DNA from: Burkholderiaceae bacterium
Lineage (GTDB): Bacteria; Pseudomonadota; Gammaproteobacteria; Burkholderiales; Burkholderiaceae_C
Length of the DNA: 64,000 nt
Assembly: GCA_913776825.1 (NCBI GenBank)
Contig: CAJYPV010000011.1
Location: forward strand, 32,035 to 96,034
Direction: 5' to 3'
Positions within the stretch are counted from its first letter, which is position 1, and every line of letters begins with the position of its first letter. Shown piece after piece: positions 9,568-16,619 of the stretch. The notes under the pieces were generated by a model, which was not told the DNA's origin, did no database searches, and saw only the letters and a list, made by a program, of their open reading frames with translations. The position numbers were made by a program, and so were the translations under genes.

Positions 9568-9619
9568 GGTGCGCAGGACACGGACGACGGCGCAGACCGA
9601 CGTCCGTCCTGGCACAAGC

Positions 9620-9650
9620 GGCGATCCGACCGGGGGACGATCGGATCACC
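9620..9650 (-). terminator. Terminator-like or processing hairpin just after the peptide gene
   Basis: A 13-bp stem (11 canonical pairs plus two that would be G-U in RNA) with a 5-nt loop starts 7 nt after the stop codon of the small peptide gene. It lacks a U-tract, so it may act as an mRNA-stabilising or weak termination structure. Functional assignment is inference. Confidence 0.45.
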
Positions 9651-9657
9651 GAAGGGA

Positions 9658-9843
9658 TTACCAGGTGCCCTTGGGCGTCGGCTCGGTGCCGCCAGCCAGG
9701 GTCGAGATCACGGGATCTTCGTTCCAGGTCCCCTTGGGCGTGCCGCCTCCAACGAGGTCGAGGAGCGCCGGGTCCAGTTCAACCGGGCCGTTCAGCGGTT
9801 GGAAAACGACGGATTGGCGATGAGCTTGTTCGTGGGCTTGCAT
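9658..9843 (-). CDS. 61-residue peptide with double-glycine-like segment and repeated TPKGTW
   Basis: I do not recognise a described family. The ATG at 9843 has GGAG at 6-7 nt spacing. The N-terminal 20 residues are polar (MQAHEQAHRQSVVFQPLNGP). Then comes an acidic/hydrophobic stretch, ELDPALLDLVGGG, resembling the double-glycine leaders of exported peptides. The last 27 residues hold two related units: VGGGTPKGTW and LAGGTEPTPKGTW, the second ending at the C-terminus. There is no cysteine, so a disulfide or lanthionine product is not expected. It lies 123 bp downstream of a LuxR-type gene on the same strand, with a lux-box-like dyad between them. A secreted signal or RiPP-like precursor is an inference; a small intracellular protein remains possible. 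Confidence 0.7.
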   Translation of the reverse strand: MQAHEQAHRQSVVFQPLNGPVELDPALLDLVGGGTPKGTWNEDPVISTLAGGTEPTPKGTW

Positions 9844-9920
9844 GAGAGGCTCCAGATTCGGTGACGTGCATCGGTTCAATCAGCACGGAACGAATTGAAT
9901 CAGCCACCCGCCAGGCCGGT

Positions 9921-9940
9921 AACTGTCAGCTCTTACAGTG
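9921..9940 (-). promoter_or_regulatory. Lux-box-like dyad upstream of the peptide gene
   Basis: The 20-bp element carries ACTGT-N8-ACAGT. This keeps the CTGT-N8-ACAG half-site spacing of the classical lux box. Its centre is about 87 nt upstream of the peptide ATG. A weak TTCAAT candidate -10 on the minus strand (9894-9899) would put the dyad near -42, the usual position for LuxR-type activation. This is a match by eye, not a tested site. Confidence 0.55.
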
Positions 9941-9966
9941 TTTACCAGCGATTCGAGCAGGCAAGC

Positions 9967-10680
9967 TCAGCGGATCAGCCCCATGCGCAGGGCTTTGAGC
10001 ACCGCCTGGTGCTTGTTGGTGCAGCCCAGCTTGTGCATGGCGTTATTGATGTGCAGGACCGCCGTCCGCTCGGTGATGGACAGGATCGTCCCCACTTCCC
10101 ACGCGGTCTTGCCCTCCATCGTCCAGTGCAGGCACTGGAGTTCGCGCGGCGTCAGGCGCGGCGCGTCGGTGTCCTGGCCGATTGGCAGCAGCACCCGCAT
10201 CGCTGCATCCACCGCGTGCACGGCGAACAGCTGCAGGTCCGCGACCATGCGGGTCAGGGTGACGGGATTGCTCGGGAGCGTCTGCTCCCGGTTCACGCCC
10301 AGCACGAAATGCCGACCTTCCGGCAGATGCAGCGCCAGCGAGATCCCGACCTTGTAGCCGAACGGCGCCTGCGCTTCCCAGAGCTCGGGCGCATCGTTCT
10401 TCACATAGGTCTGCTGATTCCAGACGATCGGGACGCTCTGCCGCTTGCAGTGCTGCATCACCGGATCCTTCTTGCCCAGGCGCGGGTCGTTGAAGATGTC
10501 CGAGAAGCCCGGCGGCGCGTTCTGCACCGAGATGAAGTCAGAACCGCCGATGGGGTGATCCACGACCAGGATCGCCGAGAAGCGCTCGAAGTCGAGGTCG
10601 TTGGCGAAGCGCGTGATCTCGCTGCGGAATTCCTCCCGCGAACGCGCTTCCAGAACTGATTGATATCCGCCTTGCAGCAT
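9967..10680 (-). CDS. LuxR-type regulator with autoinducer-binding domain (solo)
   Basis: A 237-residue quorum-sensing type regulator. An N-terminal autoinducer-binding domain covers roughly residues 15-165, and a LuxR helix-turn-helix (LTPRELQCLHWTMEGKTAWEVGTIL) covers 175-235. Conserved ligand-pocket positions are visible as D72-P73 (KKDPV), W87 (PIVW) and G112 (VGIS). The two aromatic positions that are Trp and Tyr in TraR appear as Phe59 and Phe63 here, a type of change seen in LuxR solos. E180 and nearby DNA-binding residues are intact. No luxI lies in the window. The downstream same-strand gene is the small repeat peptide, and lux-box-like dyads flank this gene on both sides. The Shine-Dalgarno is weak. 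Confidence 0.9.
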   Translation of the reverse strand: MLQGGYQSVLEARSREEFRSEITRFANDLDFERFSAILVVDHPIGGSDFISVQNAPPGFSDIFNDPRLGKKDPVMQHCKRQSVPIVWNQQTYVKNDAPELWEAQAPFGYKVGISLALHLPEGRHFVLGVNREQTLPSNPVTLTRMVADLQLFAVHAVDAAMRVLLPIGQDTDAPRLTPRELQCLHWTMEGKTAWEVGTILSITERTAVLHINNAMHKLGCTNKHQAVLKALRMGLIR

Positions 10681-10758
10681 GGATCGCCCCGGCTGAGCCG
10701 GTCCTTGGGTCTCCGTGACAGGGTAGCGCGGGATCTCGTGAGGGTGTCACGGGGCGCG

Positions 10759-10778
10759 CCCTGCTAGGGTTTACAGCT
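10759..10778. promoter_or_regulatory. Second, weaker lux-box-like element upstream of luxR gene
   Basis: CTGC-N8-ACAG at 10761-10776 has the lux-box spacing with one half-site change. It lies in the divergent gap between the LuxR gene (start 10680) and the hypothetical gene at 10857, so it could serve either. Low-confidence match by eye. Confidence 0.3.
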
Positions 10779-10856
10779 GGCGAGCTTGCCCTGTGCTACC
10801 GACACTTCAAGACAGGGAATGACAAGCCCACCCATTCAACTCAACAATTCTGACAA

Positions 10857-11228
10857 ATGACTCCAGCCTGGATTGTGTACGCGTGGCCGCGGATATTGTG
10901 TGATGTGCAGCGGCTGCCTCGCCTGCAGTTCGCGCATTTGAGCACGCGCGTGTTGGTCACGGGAGACGATGACCGGCCAGCGATGGGGCAAACCCTGTGG
11001 TCGGGCGAGTCCGAGCTGGGCGCGGCCGGTGTGGCCTGGGACTGGGTGTGCATGCCCTACGGCATGGTGTCGATGGTCGACCCGATGGCGCTGGTCACCA
11101 ACCTGCAATTCCTGAACCGCGCCGGCGAAGTGCTGGCCCCGATGGAATCGGCCATCCAGCTCAATGGCATCGTGCACACGCTGCCCTGGCAGGAGCAGGT
11201 GCAGCGCGCGCTCGCGATGCGTCATTGA
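10857..11228 (+). CDS. Hypothetical protein (123 aa)
   Basis: I do not recognise the family. The protein is 123 residues, with a well-formed internal section (VLVTGDDDRPAMGQTLWSGESELGAAGVAWDWVCMP) rich in Trp and Met. It has strong codon bias and no signal peptide or membrane segment. The sense strand carries the plausible protein; the antisense frame is His/Arg-rich and looks like a shadow. The ATG at 10857 lacks a clear Shine-Dalgarno, so the start is uncertain. It is divergent from the LuxR gene and convergent with the ABC permease gene, whose end lies 7 bp away. No function is proposed. Confidence 0.65.
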   Translation: MTPAWIVYAWPRILCDVQRLPRLQFAHLSTRVLVTGDDDRPAMGQTLWSGESELGAAGVAWDWVCMPYGMVSMVDPMALVTNLQFLNRAGEVLAPMESAIQLNGIVHTLPWQEQVQRALAMRH

Positions 11229-11235
11229 GCCTGGA

Positions 11236-12414
11236 TCAGCGCGCCACCGCCGCGCGCATCGAGCGGGTCACGAAGGCCAGACCCGCCACCGTGAGACCCG
11301 CGCCCACCACCACCGTGGGCAGCACCTGCGCCAGGGTCAGCGCTTCTCCCTTCAGCACCTGCAGCATCAGCATGTTCTGGGCAAGACCTGGCACCCAGAC
11401 ATGCCACGCGGCATCCGCGCCCGGATTCATGATGGAGATCACCGGCGTGAGCGACACCGCCGTCATCACCAGCGTCGCGCTGGCCTGCGCTTCCTTGAAG
11501 GTCTTGGTGCGGATCGCCAGCGCCATCAGCACCGCCGACACGCCCGCGCCGAGCGGGATCTGCAGCAGCAGGAATTTCATGGCTTCCGGCCAGCCGAACT
11601 GGAACATCGCCTGCAGGCTGTCGCTGCGCATGAACTGCTGAGCCGGCAGGAAGCTGATGTTGGCCAGCAGCGCCACCAGCATGCCCATCAACGCCACCGC
11701 GCCCCACTTGCCCGCGACGATCGCCGCATGCGGCGCCGGATTCACCAGCAGCGGCTCCAGCGAGCCCCGCTCGCGCTCGCCGGCCGTGCTGTCCAACGCG
11801 GCGGTCAGCGCGCCGTAGAGCACCGCCATCATGATGAACATCGGCAGCATCGCGGTGATGCGGGTCGCGCGAGCCTGCACGCTGGCCAGGTCGCGCTCTT
11901 CCACCATCAAGGGCTGCAGCTGATCGCTGCCCACGCCGCGCAGCGCCAGGGTCAGCATCGCGCGCTCACGGCCGAAGCCCTGCAGCAGCCGCTGCATCGG
12001 GCCGACGCCCACCGAGGCGCGCTGGTTCGCGCTGTCGCTCACGATCTCGACCGTCACCGGCAGGCCGCCCGCCAGCAGGACTTCGAAGTCCTTCGGGATG
12101 ATCAGCACCGGCTCCGGCAGACGCGACGCCCGCAGCTGCGCTTCATAGTCCGCGGGGGCGGTCTTGATGACGTAGGTCTGGCGCTCGAGGAAGTTGCGCA
12201 GCGTCGGCGCATGCTCGATGCCGATGATGCTGATCTCCCGCTTCTCGGCCCGCTCTTCGAAGGATGCGATCAGGCCGGACATCATCACCAGCATCAGCGG
12301 TCCCATCAGCAGGGCCGGAATCATCAGACGCAGCAGGGTGCGCCGGTCCCGCATCGCGTCGATGACTTCCTTGGCGAAGACGGTGCTGAACGCTTTGAAG
12401 AAATCGCGGCTCAT
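11236..12414 (-). CDS. ABC-2 type permease (NatB-like exporter subunit)
   Basis: A 392-residue membrane protein with the NatB/ABC-2 layout. One transmembrane helix follows the amphipathic start (EVIDAMRDRRTLLRLMIPALLMGPLMLVMM). A large external domain spans about residues 50-180. Then come five or six membrane segments with the conserved STAGERERGSLEPLLVNP loop between the first two. Such permeases pair with a cytoplasmic ATPase to export sodium, drugs or peptides. The start codon overlaps the stop of the ATPase gene (ATGA), so the two are translationally coupled. The substrate is unknown. Confidence 0.88.
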   Translation of the reverse strand: MSRDFFKAFSTVFAKEVIDAMRDRRTLLRLMIPALLMGPLMLVMMSGLIASFEERAEKREISIIGIEHAPTLRNFLERQTYVIKTAPADYEAQLRASRLPEPVLIIPKDFEVLLAGGLPVTVEIVSDSANQRASVGVGPMQRLLQGFGRERAMLTLALRGVGSDQLQPLMVEERDLASVQARATRITAMLPMFIMMAVLYGALTAALDSTAGERERGSLEPLLVNPAPHAAIVAGKWGAVALMGMLVALLANISFLPAQQFMRSDSLQAMFQFGWPEAMKFLLLQIPLGAGVSAVLMALAIRTKTFKEAQASATLVMTAVSLTPVISIMNPGADAAWHVWVPGLAQNMLMLQVLKGEALTLAQVLPTVVVGAGLTVAGLAFVTRSMRAAVAR

Positions 12415-13235
12415 GCGGGCTGCTCCTGACGATCGATGAGGGCGGCGCTCGGGGCGCCGGGTGTGGCTTCCGGGAAGGCGAGGGCGACGAAGGCATCCTC
12501 GAAGCGATCGCAGCCGGTCTGCGCCATCAGTTGCTCGACGCTGCCGTGGGCGACCGATCGGCCGTGAGACATCACCACCACCTGGTCACACAGCTGTTCG
12601 ACCTCCTGCATGATGTGGCTCGAAAACACGATGCACTTGTTGCCGCCGGCCGGCGAGCGCAGATGGCGCAGCACCTCGCGCAGCGCGCGGGTGGCCAGCA
12701 CGTCCAGGCCGTTGGTGGGCTCGTCCAGCACGATGTTGGCCGGGTCGTGCACGAGCGCCCGGGCCAGCGAGGTCTTCATCCGCTCGCCCTGACTGAAGCC
12801 ATCGGCGCGGCGCTCCAGGATGGCGCGCATGTCCAGCAGATCGGCCAGCGCTTCGGCGCGGGCCTGGGCCTGGTCGCGCGGCATGCCTTGCAGCCGGGCG
12901 TAATAGACGATGTTCTCCCGCGCCGACAGCCGCGGATAGAGCCCATGCGCATCCCCGAGCACGCCCATGCGGGCGAGCGCGGCCCGCGGAGCCTGCAGCA
13001 CATCGATCTCATCGACCTGGATGCTGCCGCGATCGGGCAGGAACAAGCCGGCGAGCATGCGCAGCGAGGTGGTCTTGCCGGCGCCGTTCGGGCCCAGCAA
13101 GCCGGTGATCTGGCCGTTGGGCGCGTGCAGGTCCAGGTGGTCGACGGCGGTGACCACTTTCTTGCCGGCGCGCTTGAGCAGGCCGCCGCCGGTGCGGGCC
13201 TCGAATTGCTTGTGCAGAGCGTCGATGCGGATCAT
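12411..13235 (-). CDS. ABC transporter ATP-binding protein (NatA-like)
   Basis: A 274-residue single-domain ABC ATPase with all core motifs: Walker A GPNGAGKTT (near residue 49), the signature FSQGERMK, Walker B NIVLDEPTNGLD and the switch histidine in FSSHIMQEVE. The C-terminal 25 residues are Pro/Ala-rich. The longer open frame adds a basic N-terminus. The ATG at 13235 matches the family start and overlaps the upstream hydrolase stop as ATGA. It works with the ABC-2 permease encoded immediately downstream, and the three genes form a coupled operon. Confidence 0.9.
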   Translation of the reverse strand: MIRIDALHKQFEARTGGGLLKRAGKKVVTAVDHLDLHAPNGQITGLLGPNGAGKTTSLRMLAGLFLPDRGSIQVDEIDVLQAPRAALARMGVLGDAHGLYPRLSARENIVYYARLQGMPRDQAQARAEALADLLDMRAILERRADGFSQGERMKTSLARALVHDPANIVLDEPTNGLDVLATRALREVLRHLRSPAGGNKCIVFSSHIMQEVEQLCDQVVVMSHGRSVAHGSVEQLMAQTGCDRFEDAFVALAFPEATPGAPSAALIDRQEQPA

Positions 13236-14938
13236 CGTGCGGTCTCCTTGACCGAAGGCTTGTCGGCGTCCCGGGCTTGCGACGCCTGGGCGGCGGACGC
13301 GGCGGCCGCCAGGCTGGCGGGATCCGGGGGCAGGAACACGGGCGGGCGCGGAATGCGGGCTGCGCAATCGGCCTCGACCTTCAGCGCTTGCGCGTCCTCG
13401 GCGGCGTCGATGAAGCGGGAGACCACGTCCCGCATGCAGCCCAGCGTCAAGCCGACGCCGTGACCGGCCTGTGGCACCACCACATGGCGGGCGTTGGCCC
13501 CCAGCCGCTCGGCCACGCGCGCGCCATGACGCGGCGGCGTGACCGGATCGGCCCCACCGCTCAGCACCAGCACCGGCGTCTTGGCCGGCGGAATGTCATA
13601 GAACGCCGCCGGCACGTTGCCGCGCGGCCAGTCCTTGCAGACCTGGGTGTAGAGGTTCCGATCGGTGACACCAAAGTCGGCGCCCGGTGCATCGGTGGAC
13701 TGCGCCAGCCGGGGCAGGTCTTCCGCGCACACCACCGAGAAATGCATGCCTGCGGCAAGACGCGTCGATCGGGAGCCCCCACCGAGCTGTCCCGCCAGCG
13801 CGCCGAGACCGTCAAACCGGCCTTGCGTGGCATCGTGGATCGCCGCCGGCAGCGCAGCGGCCAGCGCCGGCACATACAGCGGCGGACGCACCGCATTGAC
13901 CAGCGATTCGCGGGTCAAGGTTACTTGCTCGGATTGCCCGGTCAGCGGATGCCGCATCGTCACCGGGCGCGGCAGGCTCTTGAGCAGCGCCTGCCAGTCG
14001 TCGCGCAGGCTCGGATAGCGGGCCTTGCAGGCGGGATCGGTGTCGCAGGCGGTGAAGACCGCCTCGAGCGCTGCCTGGCCATCGCGGGAGAAGGAGGCCG
14101 GCAGCGCCATGTCCGGCGGCGCGACGCCATCGATCACCGCGCGGCGCACCCGGTTCGGGAACTGGCGCTCGTATTCCAGCGCGGCCCGTGTGCCGTAAGA
14201 CGCGCCGATGAGGTTCCACTGGCTCACGCCCAGCGCCTCGCGCACGGCATCCATGTCCTGCATGGCGATCGTCGTCGTGTAGAAGCGCAGGTCGCCGTGG
14301 GGCAGGGCCTTGAGCTGCTCGCGACAGGCGTCCATCGCCCGCTCCCGGGCCTGCGGCTCCAGCGCCTCCTTCAGCGTCAGCGGCATCTCGTCGCGGCACT
14401 GCAGCGGCGCTGAGCGGCCGGTCCCGCGTTGATCGATGAACACCAGATCGCGCCGATAGTTCAGGCGGGACAGCCGCGGCAGCACCGAGCCGGTCAGCGC
14501 GATGGCGCTCTGCCCGGGGCCGCCGGCCAGCAGCAGCACCGGATCCGGCAGCTTGTTGCGGGCCAGTGCCGGCACCACCACCACATGCACCTCGATCTGG
14601 CGGCCCTGCGGCTGGGCGGGATCCAGCGGTCGTTGCACCCGGCCGCACTGGACCTCGGTGGAGACGCCTTCGACGCGGCATGGTTTGAGGAACGCGCCCG
14701 GCTCGGCGGCGTGCGCGGGCGAGCTGCTCAGACCGGCGATGGCCAGACCGACCGCCAACGTGATGGCCACGCCGGACCGACGACCCGCGCCGCTGCGCTC
14801 GCGCTCGGCGATGGCGTCGGATGAGGCGTCTGGCATGGTCGGATGGCGCGCCGCTGACGACGACGTCCCCGTCGACGGGGCGGGGGCGTGTGGCCGGCGG
14901 GGGCCGGGTCTTGCCTGTGAAGGCGCTGGGTATCCCAT
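13232..14938 (-). CDS. Secreted alpha/beta hydrolase of the S33 / TAP-like peptidase family
   Basis: About 568 residues with a long polar N-terminus, a hydrophobic signal segment ending in SSPAHAAEP (around residues 55-80), and an alpha/beta hydrolase domain. The catalytic set is recognisable: oxyanion-region LLAGGPGQS, nucleophile elbow GASYGTRA, Asp in LSGGADPVTPP and His in QAGHGVG. Proteins of this type resemble proline iminopeptidase and Streptomyces tripeptidyl aminopeptidase. AGGAG lies 7 nt before the ATG at 14938, and a later ATG at 14836 would shorten the leader. It is the first gene of the hydrolase-ATPase-permease operon, with overlapping stop and start codons. Confidence 0.85.
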   Translation of the reverse strand: MGYPAPSQARPGPRRPHAPAPSTGTSSSAARHPTMPDASSDAIAERERSGAGRRSGVAITLAVGLAIAGLSSSPAHAAEPGAFLKPCRVEGVSTEVQCGRVQRPLDPAQPQGRQIEVHVVVVPALARNKLPDPVLLLAGGPGQSAIALTGSVLPRLSRLNYRRDLVFIDQRGTGRSAPLQCRDEMPLTLKEALEPQARERAMDACREQLKALPHGDLRFYTTTIAMQDMDAVREALGVSQWNLIGASYGTRAALEYERQFPNRVRRAVIDGVAPPDMALPASFSRDGQAALEAVFTACDTDPACKARYPSLRDDWQALLKSLPRPVTMRHPLTGQSEQVTLTRESLVNAVRPPLYVPALAAALPAAIHDATQGRFDGLGALAGQLGGGSRSTRLAAGMHFSVVCAEDLPRLAQSTDAPGADFGVTDRNLYTQVCKDWPRGNVPAAFYDIPPAKTPVLVLSGGADPVTPPRHGARVAERLGANARHVVVPQAGHGVGLTLGCMRDVVSRFIDAAEDAQALKVEADCAARIPRPPVFLPPDPASLAAAASAAQASQARDADKPSVKETAR

Positions 14939-15274
14939 GAACTCGCTCCTCTCCAAAGTGCCGGCGCATTATGGCGAGCGGTCCAGGGCGGATCTGAGCC
15001 GAACCGACGTTTGGGCCGTGGGCAGGATGGAACGACCATCGCAGGGGATGAACGGCGGGTGGGTGGCTGGGCCGTCATCGTCCGGCGGGCGACCGCTGAA
15101 CCTGGATCGGGGCACCGCCATTGCGGATTCTCCAGCGGGCGCGTAAGGTGCAGCGGTCTCGGCCGGCCCCGGACAGGGCGTCGGCCATCCCGGTCTGACC
15201 GAAGGATGGCCGCCACCCGCCAGCGCCCGGGCTGCCCGCCGCCCCACAGTCTTTCCGACGCTCAGGAGACCCCC
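14939..15274. other. Divergent intergenic region between S33 hydrolase and gstA
   Basis: About 336 bp containing the promoters of two divergent units. No convincing small gene, strong hairpin or known regulatory motif was seen. The gstA Shine-Dalgarno (AGGAGA near 15264) lies at its right edge. Confidence 0.6.
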
Positions 15275-15883
15275 ATGAAGCTCTATTACAGCCCCGGCGC
15301 TTGCTCGCTGTCGCCCCACATCGTCCTGCAGGAGGCCGGCCTGGCCTATGAGCCGGTGCTCGCCAGCACCAAGACGCACCAGCTCAAGGACGGCACCGAT
15401 TACTACGGCATCAACCCGAAGGGCTATGTGCCCCTGCTGGAGCTGGACGACGGCCAGCGCCTGACCGAAGGCCCGGCCATCGTCCAGTACATCGCCGACC
15501 AGGTGCCGGACAAGCAGCTCGCGCCCGCCAACGGCACGATGGCGCGCTACCGCCTGCAGGAGTGGCTCAACTTCATCACCTCCGAGCTGCACAAGGGCTT
15601 CAGCCCGCTGTTCAACCCGTCCATGCCGGAAGAAGCCAAGGCCCAGTTCCGCGCCAAGCTGCAGGACCGCTTCAAGTTGGTCGACAGCCAACTGGCCGGC
15701 AAGACCTTCCTGATGGGCGACGTGTTCACCGTGGCCGACGCCTACCTGTTCACCGTCACCAACTGGGCGCCGCGGGTGGACGTGGACCTGTCGAGCCATG
15801 CGAACCTCGTCGCCTACCGCGCCCGCGTGGGCGAACGGCCGGCGGTGCAGGCCGCGATGAAGGCCGAAGGCCTGCTGAAGTAA
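15275..15883 (+). CDS. gstA: Glutathione S-transferase, beta class
   Basis: A 202-residue cytosolic glutathione transferase closely resembling E. coli GstA in layout. The N-terminal thioredoxin-like domain opens MKLYYSPGACSLSPHI, with the beta-class catalytic cysteine in GACS. NPKGYVP holds the cis-proline, and the glutathione-contacting EGPAIVQY follows. The all-helical C-terminal domain includes ELHKGFSPLF and the N-capping motif TVADAYLF. AGGAG precedes the ATG. The enzyme conjugates glutathione to electrophiles and may have peroxidase activity. A GFA-family gene follows 33 bp downstream in the same direction, suggesting a small thiol-related unit. Confidence 0.95.
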   Translation: MKLYYSPGACSLSPHIVLQEAGLAYEPVLASTKTHQLKDGTDYYGINPKGYVPLLELDDGQRLTEGPAIVQYIADQVPDKQLAPANGTMARYRLQEWLNFITSELHKGFSPLFNPSMPEEAKAQFRAKLQDRFKLVDSQLAGKTFLMGDVFTVADAYLFTVTNWAPRVDVDLSSHANLVAYRARVGERPAVQAAMKAEGLLK

Positions 15884-15916
15884 TCCGCATCCGCCCGCTT
15901 TCATGGAGAGCCGCCC

Positions 15917-16483
15917 ATGACCGAGACCTCCCCCCAGCCCGGCCCCGCCGCCGCTGATCCGCAGGTGTTCGACGGCGGCTGCGACTGCGGGCGGATTCGC
16001 TACCGGCTGTCGAGCCGGCCGCTGTTCGTGCATTGCTGCCACTGCCGCTGGTGCCAGCGCGAGAGCGGCGGCGCCTTCGCGCTCAACGCGATGATCGAGG
16101 CCGACCGCCTGCAATGGCTGACCGAGCCGCCGCAGCGGGTGCTGACGCCGTCCGCCAGCGGCAAGGGCCAGCAGATCTGGCGCTGCCCGAGCTGCTGGAT
16201 CGCGCTCTCCAGCCATTACGCCGGCGCCGGCGAATCGATGCATTTCGTGCGGGTGGGCACGCTGGACGAGCCGGACCGCCTGCCGCCGGACATCCACATC
16301 TTCACCGCCAGCCGCCAGCCCTGGGTGCAGCTCTCCGGCGAGGTGCCGGCGGTGCCCGAGTACTACGACCGGCTCGACCACTGGCCGGCCGACAGCCTGG
16401 CCCGGCGCGAGGCGCTGCGGGCCCGGCTGCGCGCCCAGGCGGCCCCGCCGCCGCCGCCAGCGCCGGATCCGTCGCAAGCTTAG
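15917..16483 (+). CDS. GFA-family (glutathione-dependent formaldehyde-activating enzyme-like) zinc protein
   Basis: A 188-residue protein with the GFA/CENP-V fold cysteine pattern: GGCDCGRIRY, then HCCHCRWCQ, and later CPSC. These coordinate structural and catalytic zinc ions in this family. The Mss4-like core spans roughly residues 15-130, and the C-terminus ends in a proline-rich tail. Most family members have no proven function; a few act on S-hydroxymethylglutathione or related thiols. Its position just after gstA, with GGAG before the ATG, suggests co-transcription and a link to glutathione chemistry, which is inference. Confidence 0.88.
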   Translation: MTETSPQPGPAAADPQVFDGGCDCGRIRYRLSSRPLFVHCCHCRWCQRESGGAFALNAMIEADRLQWLTEPPQRVLTPSASGKGQQIWRCPSCWIALSSHYAGAGESMHFVRVGTLDEPDRLPPDIHIFTASRQPWVQLSGEVPAVPEYYDRLDHWPADSLARREALRARLRAQAAPPPPPAPDPSQA

Positions 16484-16619
16484 AAAACCCCCGCATATCG
16501 AGCCCGGGCCGCCGGCGTCACAATGCCGGACCGCTGCCGGCTTACCGCGCCGCGGCGCCGCCCCACCCGGTCGGCGTCGGGCCGGTGTCGATCCCACTGA
16601 TCTCTCCGACCACGACATC

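Larger units (their letters stand above)
9059..9657. other. Structured intergenic region rich in inverted repeats, no convincing gene
   Basis: About 600 bp between the DUF2061 gene and the small peptide gene. Open frames exist but have shifting Arg/Pro/Ala-rich composition and no ribosome-binding site. What stands out is dyad symmetry: a long GC-rich hairpin at 9519-9567, a 13-bp stem directly after the peptide gene at 9620-9650, a perfect 14-bp inverted repeat at 9240-9253/9296-9309, and repeated AACTCTGCCG segments around 9318-9395. It could be the untranslated tail of the peptide transcript or contain a structured small RNA. The sequence alone does not decide. Confidence 0.5.

Noticed and set aside
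9205..9615. 136-residue minus-strand open frame downstream of the peptide gene
   Set aside because: It has no ribosome-binding site, its Arg/Pro/Ala-rich composition changes along its length, and it spans several hairpins, so the region is taken as non-coding.
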